Assembly: GCF_014645895.1 (NCBI RefSeq)
Contig: NZ_BMMP01000004.1
Coordinates: forward strand, 248,001-312,000
Length of the DNA stretch: 64,000 nucleotides
From: Streptomyces daqingensis
Lineage (GTDB): Bacteria > Actinomycetota > Actinomycetes > Streptomycetales > Streptomycetaceae
Direction: 5' to 3'
Shown here: positions 24,949 through 35,174 of the stretch, in pieces
Numbering within the stretch: position 1 is the stretch's first letter
Layout: each line of letters starts with the position of its first letter
Notes under the pieces: model-generated
What the model was told of the DNA's origin: nothing
The model's input: only the letters and a program-made list of their open reading frames with translations
The model's database searches: none
Made by a program: the position numbers and the translations under genes

Positions 24949-26820
24949 CGCGAGCTGGGTCTCCAGCGCGCGCTCCGGGGACTGCCAGTCGTCGCCCAGC
25001 AGCCTGGCCACTCTCTCCAGGCGCTGGGCGACGGTGTTGACGTGCACGTGCAGCATGTCCTTCGCACGGGCGGGGCTCATGCCGCACGCGAAGTACGCCT
25101 CCATCGTGGCGACCAGGTCGGTGCCCCGCCGCGCGTCGTAGTCCAGTACCGGGCCGAGCGTGCGGCGGACGAAGCTCCCCACGTCGCGGCTGTCGGTGAG
25201 CAGCATGCCGATGAAGCCGAAGTCCTCGGCCGCCGCGCCGTGCCCGGCCCGGCCGAGCAGCCGCAGGGCGTCCACGCAGCGACGCGCCTCGGGGTAGGCG
25301 GCCGCGACGGCGCCGGGCTGCGCGGCGGGCGCCGGGACGGGAGCGGATGCGCCGACGGTGACGGGGGCGCCGGCCGCGACGCCGAGCTGCGCGGCGACGT
25401 CCTGGGCGAGCCGTGAGGGCGTGGCGGGTGCCGCGCCTCCCTCCCGCGGGTCGTCGGCGCCCGACAGGGGGAGCAGCAGCACCGTGCCGCCTTCGCGGGC
25501 GGCGGCCAGCCCGCGCCTGGTGGCGGCCAGGTGGGACGCGGCGGCCCACAGCCGCTGCCGTCCCAGGCTCTCCTCCGCGTCCGCTCCGGCCTGCCCGTCG
25601 AGCCGGGCGCTGAGCAGTACGTGCGGGGCGTCGAGGTCGGCGTGGAGGCGGGCCGCGCGGTCGCGCAGCAGCCTGGGGTCGTGCCGGGCGGCGTCGAGGA
25701 GTTCGTCGAGCAGCTCCCCGCGTACGCGCTGTTCGGCCTCGCTGGCCGAACGGCGTGCGAGGAGCAGCAGGGACGTGACCATGGCGGCGCGTTCGAAGGT
25801 GCGCTGGTCGACGGGGTTCAGATCGGGGTGGCCCTGGAGGACCAGGGCGCCGAGGAGTTCGCCGCCCGCGGAGACCGCGGTGACCCAGTCGTCGCCGTCA
25901 CGCACCGCGTACCCCACGCTGCGCGAGCGTTCCACCGCGGGCTGAGCCGACGCGGCGACCGGCTCCGCGAACTCGACGCGGCCTTCGAGGACTTCGGCGA
26001 CCGCGCCGGCGACGTCCGTCACGTCGCCGCCGCGCAGGACGAGTTCGGTGAGCCTGTCGTGGACGTCGCTCGCCCGCTCGATGGTCTCGTTTGCCGTCTC
26101 CAGCTCGGCGAGCGCGTCCCTCGTCTCCCCGAGGAGGCGGGCGTTGTCGATGGCGACGGCCGCGTAGGCCGCGAACGAGCCCAGCAGGGCGATTTGTTCG
26201 CGCTCGAAGACCCGGGCCCGGCGGTCGGCGGCGTAAAGGACGCCGATCACCTCCCGCCCTCCGAGGAGGAGCGGCACGCCGAGGATGGCGACCAGTCCCT
26301 CCTCGCCGACCGCGCTGTCGATCGGGCTGGTGTGCCGGAAGCGCTCGTCCGCCGGGTAGTCGTCGGTGACGTACGGGCGGGCCGTCTGCGCGACGAGGCC
26401 GCCCAGGCCCTCGCCCATGCCGAGGCGCAGCTGCTGGAAGCGCGCGGAGACGGAGCCCTCCGTGACGCGCATGTAGGTGTCGCCGCGCTCGTGGTCGGTG
26501 AGCGTCATGTACGCGACTTCGGTACCGAGCAGCGAACGGGCGCGCTGCACGATGGCGCGCAGCACGTCGTCGAGGTCGCGCAGGCCGGCGAGGTCGTGGA
26601 CGGTCTCGATGAGCGCGGTCAGCTCCGCCTCGCGCCGCCTGCGGCCCTCCAGCTCCGCGCGGATGCGCAGGGCGAGGAGCTTGCCGCTCTCGAGGTCGGC
26701 GAGCTCTTCGGGCGGCGCCCCGCTCGCCCGGGCCCGGGCGAGGGGCTCGTCGTAGGCCTCCGCGGGGGCGCGGCGGGAGAGGAGTTCCAGGTAGGCGGCG
26801 TCGGGGAGGGCTCGGGGCAT
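24910..26820 (-). CDS. GAF-domain PucR/CdaR-type transcriptional regulator
   Basis: This 636-residue protein has a helical N-terminus (about 1-85), a GAF domain (about 90-235; LGTEVAYMTLTD, GEEGLVAILGVPLLLGGREVIGVLYAADRR), a linker/GGDEF-like middle region, and a C-terminal PucR helix-turn-helix (MLHVHVNTVAQRLERVARLLG). PucR-type regulators activate catabolic genes on binding a small ligand at the GAF domain. ATG 26820 is taken as the start; the frame above it crosses the dehydrogenase gene in a non-coding phase. Position beside the dehydrogenase, transporter and depolymerase suggests it controls hydroxybutyrate use. Confidence 0.87.
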   Translation of the reverse strand: MPRALPDAAYLELLSRRAPAEAYDEPLARARASGAPPEELADLESGKLLALRIRAELEGRRRREAELTALIETVHDLAGLRDLDDVLRAIVQRARSLLGTEVAYMTLTDHERGDTYMRVTEGSVSARFQQLRLGMGEGLGGLVAQTARPYVTDDYPADERFRHTSPIDSAVGEEGLVAILGVPLLLGGREVIGVLYAADRRARVFEREQIALLGSFAAYAAVAIDNARLLGETRDALAELETANETIERASDVHDRLTELVLRGGDVTDVAGAVAEVLEGRVEFAEPVAASAQPAVERSRSVGYAVRDGDDWVTAVSAGGELLGALVLQGHPDLNPVDQRTFERAAMVTSLLLLARRSASEAEQRVRGELLDELLDAARHDPRLLRDRAARLHADLDAPHVLLSARLDGQAGADAEESLGRQRLWAAASHLAATRRGLAAAREGGTVLLLPLSGADDPREGGAAPATPSRLAQDVAAQLGVAAGAPVTVGASAPVPAPAAQPGAVAAAYPEARRCVDALRLLGRAGHGAAAEDFGFIGMLLTDSRDVGSFVRRTLGPVLDYDARRGTDLVATMEAYFACGMSPARAKDMLHVHVNTVAQRLERVARLLGDDWQSPERALETQLALRLHRLSHAVGG

Positions 26821-26965
26821 GGTCACAGGCTTACCCGTGCGACGTACGTGACGCCAGGGGCGCGAGCCGGTCGTGACCGCCGGGACCGGTGGCGGGCCGG
26901 GCCGGGATTGGGCCGGCACCGGCACCGGGGCAGCGGGCGCGGGCCGTTCGGCGGTGCGGGCGTTC

Positions 26966-27766
26966 TCAGTGGGCGGTCCAGGCGCCGTCGAGCGGCAGCG
27001 AGGCACCGGTGATGAAGGACGCCTCGGGCGTGCAGAGGTAGGCCACGGACTCGGCGACCTCCTCGGGTTCGAGGAGCCGCTTGAGAGCGGAGTCGGCGAG
27101 CAGGATCTCCGTGACGACGCGGTCCGCCGAGATGCCGTGGGCCGCCGCCTGGTCCGCGATCTGCTGCTCGACCAGGGGCGTGCGGACGTAGGCGGGGCTG
27201 ACGCAGTTCGAGGTGACGCCGTGCTCGGCACCCTCCAGAGCGGTGACCTTCGACAGGCCCTCCAGGCCGTGCTTCGCCGAGACGTAGGCCGACTTGTACG
27301 GGGAGGCGCGCAGCCCGTGCACGGAGGAGATGTTCACGACGCGGCCCCAGCCCTGCTCGTACATGTGGGGCAGCGCTCCCCGGATGAGGCGGAAGGGCGC
27401 CTCCAGCATGAGGGTGAGGATGCGGCGGAATCCGTCGGGCGGGAACTCCTCGATGGGGCGGACCAGTTGGATGCCGGCGCCGTTGACGACGATGTCGGCG
27501 CCCGCGGCCGCGCGTTCCGCCGCGTCCAGTCCCTCCGGGTCCGCGAGGTCGAGGGGGTGGGGCTGCGTGGCGGCCCCGGGCTGGGTCTCCTGCAGGGCGT
27601 CGAGCCCCGCCGCGTCCCGGTCGACGGCCCGTACCTTCGCTCCGGCGGCTGCCAGCCGCAGCGCGCACGCGCGGCCGATGCCGCTCGCGGCACCGGTCAC
27701 CAGGGCGGTGCGCCCGGTGAGGTCGAGGGCGACGGAGGGCGGGCCGGGGGTGAACTGCTCGGTCAT
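26966..27766 (-). CDS. 3-hydroxybutyrate dehydrogenase (short-chain dehydrogenase)
   Basis: This 266-residue SDR has the NAD-binding glycine motif VTGAASGIG (residues 23-31), NGAG (95-98), the catalytic Ser147/148 and Tyr161-x3-Lys165 (YVSAK). KSAYVSAKHGLEGLSK and the HGVTSNCVSPAYVRTPLVEQQI region are diagnostic of bacterial D-3-hydroxybutyrate dehydrogenases. It oxidises 3-hydroxybutyrate to acetoacetate. It lies 145 bp upstream of the regulator gene on the same strand and is divergent (167-bp gap) from a secreted PHB depolymerase, so the substrate assignment has context support. Confidence 0.92.
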   Translation of the reverse strand: MTEQFTPGPPSVALDLTGRTALVTGAASGIGRACALRLAAAGAKVRAVDRDAAGLDALQETQPGAATQPHPLDLADPEGLDAAERAAAGADIVVNGAGIQLVRPIEEFPPDGFRRILTLMLEAPFRLIRGALPHMYEQGWGRVVNISSVHGLRASPYKSAYVSAKHGLEGLSKVTALEGAEHGVTSNCVSPAYVRTPLVEQQIADQAAAHGISADRVVTEILLADSALKRLLEPEEVAESVAYLCTPEASFITGASLPLDGAWTAH

Positions 27767-27933
27767 GCCGCAAAGCTAGGCGCGCTCACAGGGCGGCCCA
27801 ATGTGCTCCCGCCACACTCGCGGAGCCGGACAGCTGGACGTACGACACGTTCGGCCGGGCGCTGCCGGGCCCCTACGGTCGTTGCATCCCCCACGGGACT
27901 CACCCCCACGCTTCCCCCCACGAAGGAGCGCCT

Positions 27934-28947
27934 ATGAGAGCCACACGCCGCGGAGCCGCTCTGCTCTCCACCGTCGTCACCACGGTCGCGCTGACGTTAC
28001 TGGCAGGTGCGACAGCGTCCGCCGAACCGCCGTCGTCGGAGCCGTCCGCGGACGCGGGGGCACGGGCCGCCGGTCTGGAGAAGGTGGAGGACTTCGGCTC
28101 CAACCCCGGGGGCCTCGGCATGTACCGCTACACGCCGGACGGGCTGCCCGCGGGCAGCCCCGTCGTCGTCGTGCTGCACGGCTGCACGCAGGACGCGGCC
28201 ACGTACTTCGAGGGCGCGGGCTGGAAGAGCTTCGCCGACGCGGGCGGCTTCTCCGTCGTCGCGGCGCAGCAGGAGCAGGGCAACAACCTCAACAAGTGCT
28301 TCAACTGGTTCCAGTCCGGCGACGTCGCGCGGGGCCAGGGCGAAGGACAGTCGATCAAGCAGATGGTGGACAAGACCGTCGCCGACCTCGACGCCGACGC
28401 CTCGCGGGTCTTCGTCACGGGGCTCTCCGCCGGGGGCGCCATGACGTCCTCGATGCTGGCCTCCTACCCGGACGTCTTCAAGGCGGGCGCCGTCATCGCG
28501 GGCCTGCCGCACGGCTGCGCGGCGACGGTGGCCGAGGCGTTCACGTGCATGAGCCCGGGCGTCACGAAGTCCGCCGCCGCCTGGGGCGACCTCGTCAGGA
28601 AGGCGTCCCCCGACCACACGGGTGCGCGGCCGACGGTCTCCGTCTGGCACGGCACGGGCGACACCACCGTCGTACCGGCCAACGCGGACGAGTCCGTGAA
28701 GCAGTGGACGGACGTGCACGGCACCGACCAGGAGGCCGACGCCACCGAGGAGCTGGAGGGCGGCACCACGCGCTCCGACTACGAGGACGGCGGCGGGAAC
28801 GTCGTCGTACGCAGCTACACCGTGCAGGGCATGGGCCACGGGACTCCCGTGAAGCCGGGCGACGGCTGCGGCAAGGCGGGCCAGCACTTCCTGGACACCA
28901 TCTGCTCCAGCGGCCTCGTCGCGGCGGAGTGGGGACTGGGCGGATGA
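27934..28947 (+). CDS. Secreted polyhydroxybutyrate depolymerase-type esterase
   Basis: This 337-residue protein has an N-terminal signal peptide (MRATRRG, hydrophobic core, cleavage after ATASA at about residue 30). The alpha/beta-hydrolase domain has HGCTQ (oxyanion region), the lipase box GLSAGG with nucleophile Ser165, Asp243 (GTGDTT) and His302 (GMGHGT), as in the LpqC/PHB-depolymerase esterase family. Residue 22 is encoded by TTA at 27997-27999, so efficient translation would need the bldA tRNA. GAAGGAG precedes the ATG. No separate substrate-binding domain is present, so polymer versus oligomer preference is open. Confidence 0.9.
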   Translation: MRATRRGAALLSTVVTTVALTLLAGATASAEPPSSEPSADAGARAAGLEKVEDFGSNPGGLGMYRYTPDGLPAGSPVVVVLHGCTQDAATYFEGAGWKSFADAGGFSVVAAQQEQGNNLNKCFNWFQSGDVARGQGEGQSIKQMVDKTVADLDADASRVFVTGLSAGGAMTSSMLASYPDVFKAGAVIAGLPHGCAATVAEAFTCMSPGVTKSAAAWGDLVRKASPDHTGARPTVSVWHGTGDTTVVPANADESVKQWTDVHGTDQEADATEELEGGTTRSDYEDGGGNVVVRSYTVQGMGHGTPVKPGDGCGKAGQHFLDTICSSGLVAAEWGLGG

Positions 28948-29352
28948 TCCGGGTGTGCCGGTGATCCGGCGATGGACGGGATCGGGGCGACCTGACGGGC
29001 AGCAGGTCCGGCGGGATCCCTCCCCCGCAGGTGCGGGCAGTGCGCAGAGCCGCACGCGGCCGCTCACGCACCTGCGGGGGACCGCATCGCCCCGGCCCTC
29101 TGCTGCACCGGCCCGGCGGCGTGCTTCCCCGCAGGGCGGGTGCCCGCTCCGGTCCTGACGGCTTCCCTCACCGCGGGCCGCACCCACCGCGACGCGGCCG
29201 GTGCGACGCGGCCGGTGCGGAGCCCGGCGTCGCGGCACAGGCACAAGCGCGGGGCGGGCAGGCGGACTTGCGGGCAGGAGTGCCGGCGTGCGCTGACCCG
29301 GCCGGAGACGGAACACGACCGGGCGCCCGGTGCACTCGTGTCTGCCGGCGTC
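28948..29352. other. 405-bp convergent intergenic region
   Basis: No gene is supported. It contains the long inverted repeat at 29021-29081 and a small 14-bp tandem duplication (GACGCGGCCGGTGC) near 29190-29218. It separates the converging depolymerase and YbjN genes. Confidence 0.5.
29021..29081. terminator. Inverted repeat downstream of the PHB depolymerase gene
   Basis: A perfect 15-bp repeat (TCCCCCGCAGGTGCG at 29021-29035, CGCACCTGCGGGGGA at 29067-29081) is separated by 31 nt that can themselves pair partly. It lies 73 bp after the depolymerase stop. It is probably a terminator, but the long loop is unusual. Confidence 0.5.
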
Positions 29353-29895
29353 TCAGCCCGCGGAGTCGCCGCGCGCCCCGCGGTCGTCGCCGGCCCCGGT
29401 GAGACGGGCGAACGCGTCGAGGTTGCGGGTGGGTTCGCCGCGCGAGGTACGCCACTCGTACTCGCGGCGGATGGCCGTCGCGAACCCCATCTCCAGCAGG
29501 GTGTTGAACGACCCGTCGGCGTTCTCCAGCACCGCGCCCAGCAGCCTGTCGATCTCTTCGGGGGTGACGGCCGCGAGCGGCAGCCGGCCTGCCAGGTAGA
29601 CATCCCCGAGCTTGTCGATCGCGTAACTCACCCCGTACATACGGGTGTTGCGCTCCAGCAGCCAGCGGTGCACCGCCGCGTGGTTCTCGTCCGGGCAGCG
29701 GACGACGAAGGCGTTGACCGACAGGGTGTGCTTGCCGACAGCCAGCGAGCAGGTGGTCGAGAGCTTGCGCGTGCCGGGGAGCGTGACGACGTACGTGCCC
29801 TCGGACGGGCTCTCCCACTCCAGCTCCGCCTCGCGCAGCGCCTGTTCGACGGCCTCCCTCGCGGTGCGGCTCCCGGCACCCTTCGCGTCAGACAT
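29353..29895 (-). CDS. YbjN domain-containing protein
   Basis: This 180-residue protein has the YbjN/bacterial sensory-transduction-regulator-like fold: [50 protein letters not shown] in pieces, and [17 protein letters not shown]. Its molecular function is unknown; YbjN resembles secretion-chaperone-like folds. Its start overlaps the mshA stop by 8 bp, so it is translationally coupled to mshA, a linkage conserved in Streptomyces and mycobacteria. Confidence 0.85.
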   Translation of the reverse strand: MSDAKGAGSRTAREAVEQALREAELEWESPSEGTYVVTLPGTRKLSTTCSLAVGKHTLSVNAFVVRCPDENHAAVHRWLLERNTRMYGVSYAIDKLGDVYLAGRLPLAAVTPEEIDRLLGAVLENADGSFNTLLEMGFATAIRREYEWRTSRGEPTRNLDAFARLTGAGDDRGARGDSAG

Positions 29896-31279
29896 GGGCA
29901 GATCGTAGGCGACGGCGCTGATCGTGCAGAGCGGCGGCGTAGACCTCGAGGGTGCCGGACGCGGCGGCGTCCCAGCCGAAGCCCGCGGCGTGACGTGCCG
30001 CCGCCTCTCCCATGCTGCGGGCCAGCCCGCCCTCCCCAGGGGACGTGCCGCCGTCCCCGTCCGCGTCCGCCACGAAGCGGCGCAGCGCCTTCGCGTACTC
30101 CCCCGGGTCGTGCCCGTCGACGAGGAACCCGCTCACGCCGTCCCGGACGGCCACCGGCAGCCCGCCCACCGACGCGGCCACGACCGGCGTCCCGCACGCC
30201 TGGGCCTCGATCGCCACCAGCCCGAACGACTCGCTGTACGACGGCATGACGAGCACGCTCGCCGCGCGGTACCAGTCGGCCAGCTCCTCCTGCCCGACCG
30301 GCGGGCGGAAGCGCACCACGTCCGAGATGCCGAGCTTCGCCGCCAGCTTGTGCAGCCGCTCCGGCCTGGCGAGGCCGCTGCCGCTGGGGCCGCCCACGAC
30401 GGGGACCACCAGGCGTCCGCGCAGAGCCGGATCCTCGCCGACGAGGACGGCGACCGCGCGCAGGAGGACGTCGGGCGCCTTGAGCGGCTGGATCCGGCCC
30501 GCGAAGAGCGGGATCAGCGCGTCCTGCGGCAGGCCGAGCCGGGCGCGTGCCGCGGCCCGTCCGTCGGCGGGCCGGAAGCACTCCAGGTTCACGCCGGGGT
30601 GGACGACGGCGGTACGGGCCGGGTCGGCCTCGTAGTGGCGGACCAGTTCGGCCGCCTCCTCGGCGGTGTTCGCGATGAGGCGGTCCGCCGCCCGCACGAT
30701 CTGCGTCTCGCCGATCACGCGCGCGGGCGGTTCGGGGGTGTCGCCCTTCGCGAGCGCGGCGTTCTTCACCTTGGCCATGGTGTGCATCGCGTTCACCAGC
30801 GGCACGCCCCACCGCTGCGCGGCGAGCCAGCCGACGTGGCCCGACAGCCAGTAGTGGGAGTGGACGAGGTCGTAGTAGCCGGGCCGGTGCCCGGCCCACG
30901 CCTGCATCACGCCGTGCGTGAACGCGCAGAGCTGCGCGGGCAGTTCCTCCTTCGCCAGGCCCTCGTACGGCCCGGCGTCGATATGGCGGACGAGTACGCC
31001 CGGCGCCAGCTCCACGGTGGGGGGCAGAGCGGCCGCCGTGGCGCGCGTGAAGATCTCCACCTGAGTGCCGTGGGCGGCGAGCTGCTTGGCGAGTTCGACG
31101 ATGTAGACGTTCATTCCGCCCGCGTCGCCCGTGCCGGGCTGGTGCAGGGGCGAGGTGTGGACGCTGAGCATGGCCACCCTGCGGGGGCGGCGGAACGGTC
31201 CGTGGAACCGGAGCCGCGGCCGTTGCTGCTGCGGCAGCCAGGTGCGCCGCTGGCCCAGCCGGGCTATGTACTGGCTCAC
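29888..31279 (-). CDS. mshA: D-inositol-3-phosphate N-acetylglucosaminyltransferase (mycothiol step 1)
   Basis: This 463-residue GT4 glycosyltransferase transfers GlcNAc from UDP-GlcNAc to inositol-3-phosphate, starting mycothiol synthesis. Diagnostic segments are [21 protein letters not shown], the acceptor region [24 protein letters not shown], the C-domain [13 protein letters not shown], and the EX7E nucleotide-sugar motif in [22 protein letters not shown]. The basic/Pro-rich N-terminal ~30 residues ([15 protein letters not shown]) extend beyond the fold. mshD is present at 37.6 kb, so two of the four mycothiol genes are in this window. Confidence 0.95.
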   Translation of the reverse strand: MSQYIARLGQRRTWLPQQQRPRLRFHGPFRRPRRVAMLSVHTSPLHQPGTGDAGGMNVYIVELAKQLAAHGTQVEIFTRATAAALPPTVELAPGVLVRHIDAGPYEGLAKEELPAQLCAFTHGVMQAWAGHRPGYYDLVHSHYWLSGHVGWLAAQRWGVPLVNAMHTMAKVKNAALAKGDTPEPPARVIGETQIVRAADRLIANTAEEAAELVRHYEADPARTAVVHPGVNLECFRPADGRAAARARLGLPQDALIPLFAGRIQPLKAPDVLLRAVAVLVGEDPALRGRLVVPVVGGPSGSGLARPERLHKLAAKLGISDVVRFRPPVGQEELADWYRAASVLVMPSYSESFGLVAIEAQACGTPVVAASVGGLPVAVRDGVSGFLVDGHDPGEYAKALRRFVADADGDGGTSPGEGGLARSMGEAAARHAAGFGWDAAASGTLEVYAAALHDQRRRLRSAHV

Positions 31280-31466
31280 GGGCGATTGCCTCCTCGTACG
31301 GCCGGCGGTCGTCCCACCACCGGGGCCCCGGGATGCGGAACACCGGGAGACCCGGTTCTCATTCCTGGTTTGCCGAATCGTGACGAGACCCGCCCTTCCG
31401 GCTCCTTCCCCGGCGGACGTACCGCCCCAGGAGCCCGCTCCTCCCTCGTGCCCTTAGGCTCATGCG

Positions 31467-32273
31467 ATGGCCGCCCGTCCCCCAGACCGTCCCGTCGGGA
31501 CGGTGACGCGCGGCACCACCAACCCCAACAGGCTGCGCCGCATGGACCGCTGGCTCGCCGCGGTCCACGGCCCCGCGCTGCGCGGCTCGCCGCGTCCGCC
31601 GCTGGCCGTCGACCTCGGTTACGGCGCAGCGCCCTGGACCGCCGTCGAACTGCTGGCACGGTTGCGGACCGTGCATGCCGCGACCCGCGTGGTGGGTGTC
31701 GAGATCGCTCCCGAGCGGGTCGCCGCCGCCCGGCCCTACGAGCGGGAGGGGCTGCGGTTCGTACGCGGCGGCTTCGAGGTGCCCCTCCCCGGCGGGGAAC
31801 GCCCGGCGGTGATCCGCGCCGCCAACGTGCTCCGCCAGTACGGCGAAGAGGAGGTCCCCGCCGTGTGGGAGCGGCTCCGCTCGCGCCTCGCCCCCGGAGG
31901 GCTGCTGGTCGACGGCACGTGCGACGAGATCGGACGGCGGCACGTGTGGATCGCCCTCGGACCGGAGGGACCGCGATCGGTGACGTTCGCCGCCCGGCTC
32001 AGCGCGCTGAACGAACCGTCCGACCTGGCCGAGCGGCTGCCGAAGGCGCTGATCCACCGGAACGTGCCGGGCGAGCCGGTTCACTCGTTCCTGCGGGACT
32101 TCGACCGCGCCTGGGCCACGGCCGCGCCGTACGGCGCCCTGAGCGCCAGGCAGCGCTGGATCCGGACGGCGCGGGCACTGTCCGTGGACTGGCCCGTCGC
32201 CCGCACGCCGCATCGCTGGCGGCAGGGGGAGCTGACGGTCGGCTGGGAGGCGGTCGCGCCACGCGGCAGCTGA
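31467..32273 (+). CDS. Class I SAM-dependent methyltransferase-like protein
   Basis: This 268-residue protein has a degenerate motif I (AVDLGYGAAPWTAVELLARL, about residues 47-66), an acidic motif II in VVGVEIAPERVAAARPY, and LRSRLAPGGLLVDGTCDEIG. The GYGAAPW variation replaces the usual GxGxG and is typical of an uncharacterised actinobacterial group adjacent to mshA. The substrate is unknown. Divergent from mshA with 187 bp between; a terminator follows at 32368-32409. Confidence 0.8.
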   Translation: MAARPPDRPVGTVTRGTTNPNRLRRMDRWLAAVHGPALRGSPRPPLAVDLGYGAAPWTAVELLARLRTVHAATRVVGVEIAPERVAAARPYEREGLRFVRGGFEVPLPGGERPAVIRAANVLRQYGEEEVPAVWERLRSRLAPGGLLVDGTCDEIGRRHVWIALGPEGPRSVTFAARLSALNEPSDLAERLPKALIHRNVPGEPVHSFLRDFDRAWATAAPYGALSARQRWIRTARALSVDWPVARTPHRWRQGELTVGWEAVAPRGS

Positions 32274-32367
32274 CCCGGCGGCGGACGGTCGGCGGCGGAC
32301 GGTAGGGGCCCACCGGTGGACGGCTGGCATGAAATGGACGGATCGCGACTCCCGGGGGCAGGCAGCC

Positions 32368-32409
32368 GTCGGCCCGCCGGACAGATCCCGAGCTGTCCGG
32401 CGGGCCGAC
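32368..32409. terminator. Bidirectional terminator
   Basis: A perfect 17-bp stem (GTCGGCCCGCCGGACAG / CTGTCCGGCGGGCCGAC) with an 8-nt loop lies between the converging methyltransferase and DUF2267 genes. There is no U-tract on either side. Confidence 0.75.
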
Positions 32410-32469
32410 GAGCCGGCCGGCGTCACCGGCGCGATGGCTGACTACTCCGCGTCACGGGGCAGGCCGTCG

Positions 32470-32868
32470 TCAGGCGGCTGTCATCAGCTCGCCGCGGCCG
32501 AAGAGCAGTGCGTAACCCTGCGGAAGGGCCGCGAGTATGCGGTCCGTCAGCTCGTCGCCGCACGCCTCAGCGACGACGCACAGCACCGAACTGACGTCCC
32601 ACCGGGCAGTGGCCGGCGTCGAATTCTCGATACGCCCGGAGACGGACTCCACGAACTGGGAGCCGGTCAGCTTCCTCGTCGCCGGCATCTGGTACGTCAG
32701 CGCCTCCGCCGCCGGCGCGGGCAGGCACCGCGCCAGTTCCGCCCGTACGTCGGGCGCGAGGTGGCCGCCCAGTTCGGAGAGCACGATCCTGACCTTGCGC
32801 CGCGCCTCGGCGTCGTCTTCGTAACGCCCGTGCTCGCCGACCCTGCTTACGAGTTCGCTCCACCGCAT
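32470..32868 (-). CDS. DUF2267 domain protein
   Basis: This 132-residue protein is helical and matches the DUF2267 pattern: a stretch RKVRIVLSELGGHLAPDVRAELARCLP, then TGSQFVESVSGRI and a second half repeat ending in LTDRILAALPQGYALLFGRG. Function is unknown; such genes often sit with stress genes. ATG 32868 (MRWSELVSRVG) with GGGAGGAA upstream is preferred over the longer frame beginning at 32940. It lies downstream of an Hsp20 gene on the same strand. Confidence 0.8.
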   Translation of the reverse strand: MRWSELVSRVGEHGRYEDDAEARRKVRIVLSELGGHLAPDVRAELARCLPAPAAEALTYQMPATRKLTGSQFVESVSGRIENSTPATARWDVSSVLCVVAEACGDELTDRILAALPQGYALLFGRGELMTAA

Positions 32869-33039
32869 ACCTGTGTGTTCCTCCCATTTCGGCAACCCGG
32901 ACATAGGCAGCCCCGGGCCGAGTGGCCCGGGGACCGTCAAGGAAACGCTCTGGTGACGGACTTCACGTGCGGCTGGCGGCGCGTCGCCGGACGTCGCGTC
33001 GCCCGCCGCGTGTGCCTCACCTCAGTGGCACAACCCCGC

Positions 33040-33462
33040 TCACCTGGTGATCTCGGCGGCCTTCTCGCCGCCGCTGATCTGGATCTTGCGGGGCTTCGCC
33101 TGCTCCGCGACCGGGATGCGGAGCGTCAGGACGCCGGCTTCGTAGGCGGCGTCGACGCGGTCGGCGTCGAGCGTGTCGCCGAGGAAGAGCTGGCGGCTGA
33201 ACTTGCCCGACGGCCGCTCCGCCGCGATCAGCTCGGCGTCCTCGGGGGCCGGCGAACGGCGCTCCGCGTGGACGGTGAGCACGTTCCGCTCCACGTCCAG
33301 GTCGATGCTCTCGGGCGCGACGCCCGGCAGGTCGAAGTGGATCACGAAGTCGTCACCGGCCCGGTATGCCTCCATCGGCATACCCGCCGGACGGTGCTGC
33401 GTTCCGAAGACCTGCTGGGTGAGGCGGTCGAACTCCCGGAACGGATCGGTACGCATGAGCAT
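33040..33462 (-). CDS. Hsp20/alpha-crystallin small heat-shock protein
   Basis: This 140-residue chaperone begins [14 protein letters not shown], typical of actinobacterial Hsp20. The alpha-crystallin domain covers about residues 30-130: [24 protein letters not shown] in pieces, [31 protein letters not shown]. The C-terminal IxI-like tail is short (KIQISG). It holds unfolded proteins in soluble oligomers. ATG 33462 is preferred over GTG 33465; GGAGGGAG lies upstream. A HAIR-like inverted repeat lies about 75-95 bp upstream. Confidence 0.92.
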   Translation of the reverse strand: MLMRTDPFREFDRLTQQVFGTQHRPAGMPMEAYRAGDDFVIHFDLPGVAPESIDLDVERNVLTVHAERRSPAPEDAELIAAERPSGKFSRQLFLGDTLDADRVDAAYEAGVLTLRIPVAEQAKPRKIQISGGEKAAEITR

Positions 33463-33537
33463 CACGGGTCACTCCCTCCGTAGCTGCTTCTTCCGAACGA
33501 TGCCCTGTGCTTTCTTATATACCTCAACCCGAGGAAA

Positions 33538-33558
33538 GTTGACAACCACACACTCAAC
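33538..33558 (-). promoter_or_regulatory. HAIR-like inverted repeat upstream of hsp20
   Basis: GTTGA-N11-TCAAC matches the core geometry of the HspR operator (HAIR, CTTGAGT-N7-ACTCAAG, i.e. TTGA-N11-TCAA). One half-site is nearly complete (ACTCAAC on the plus strand). It lies about 75-95 bp upstream of the hsp20 start in an AT-richer segment. HspR controls dnaK and, in mycobacteria, an hsp20 gene (established); control here is inference. Confidence 0.55.
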
Positions 33559-33636
33559 TCATGTGAAGTCGCAGCTCACAGGTGCTACGGAACGAGATGA
33601 CCCGGCGGTCGGACCGGACACGGCGCACAGGGACCG

Positions 33637-35013
<1,377 letters not shown>

Positions 35014-35174
35014 CGGCGGTCTGGCGGTCGGCGGCGGGCCGGCGGCGCGGTACGGGCCGCGCCGCGGCCCCGGTCGTCAGGTCCTCCTCCGCCGCGTGCT
35101 CCGCGGCGGGGCGCCTCCGCAGGTCCGCGCCGCCGCCCGTACCGGACGGCCGTAAGCCCGGCAGCGGCGGCGCG

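Noticed and set aside
24910..27231. 773-codon version of the PucR regulator
   Set aside because: The extension lies over the 3-hydroxybutyrate dehydrogenase gene out of frame; ATG 26820 starts the conserved protein.
30012..30635. 207-codon plus-strand open frame inside mshA
   Set aside because: Antisense shadow with no ribosome-binding site.
29924..32305. 793-codon plus-strand open frame
   Set aside because: Antisense to mshA and out of frame with the methyltransferase; low-complexity Arg/Ala composition.
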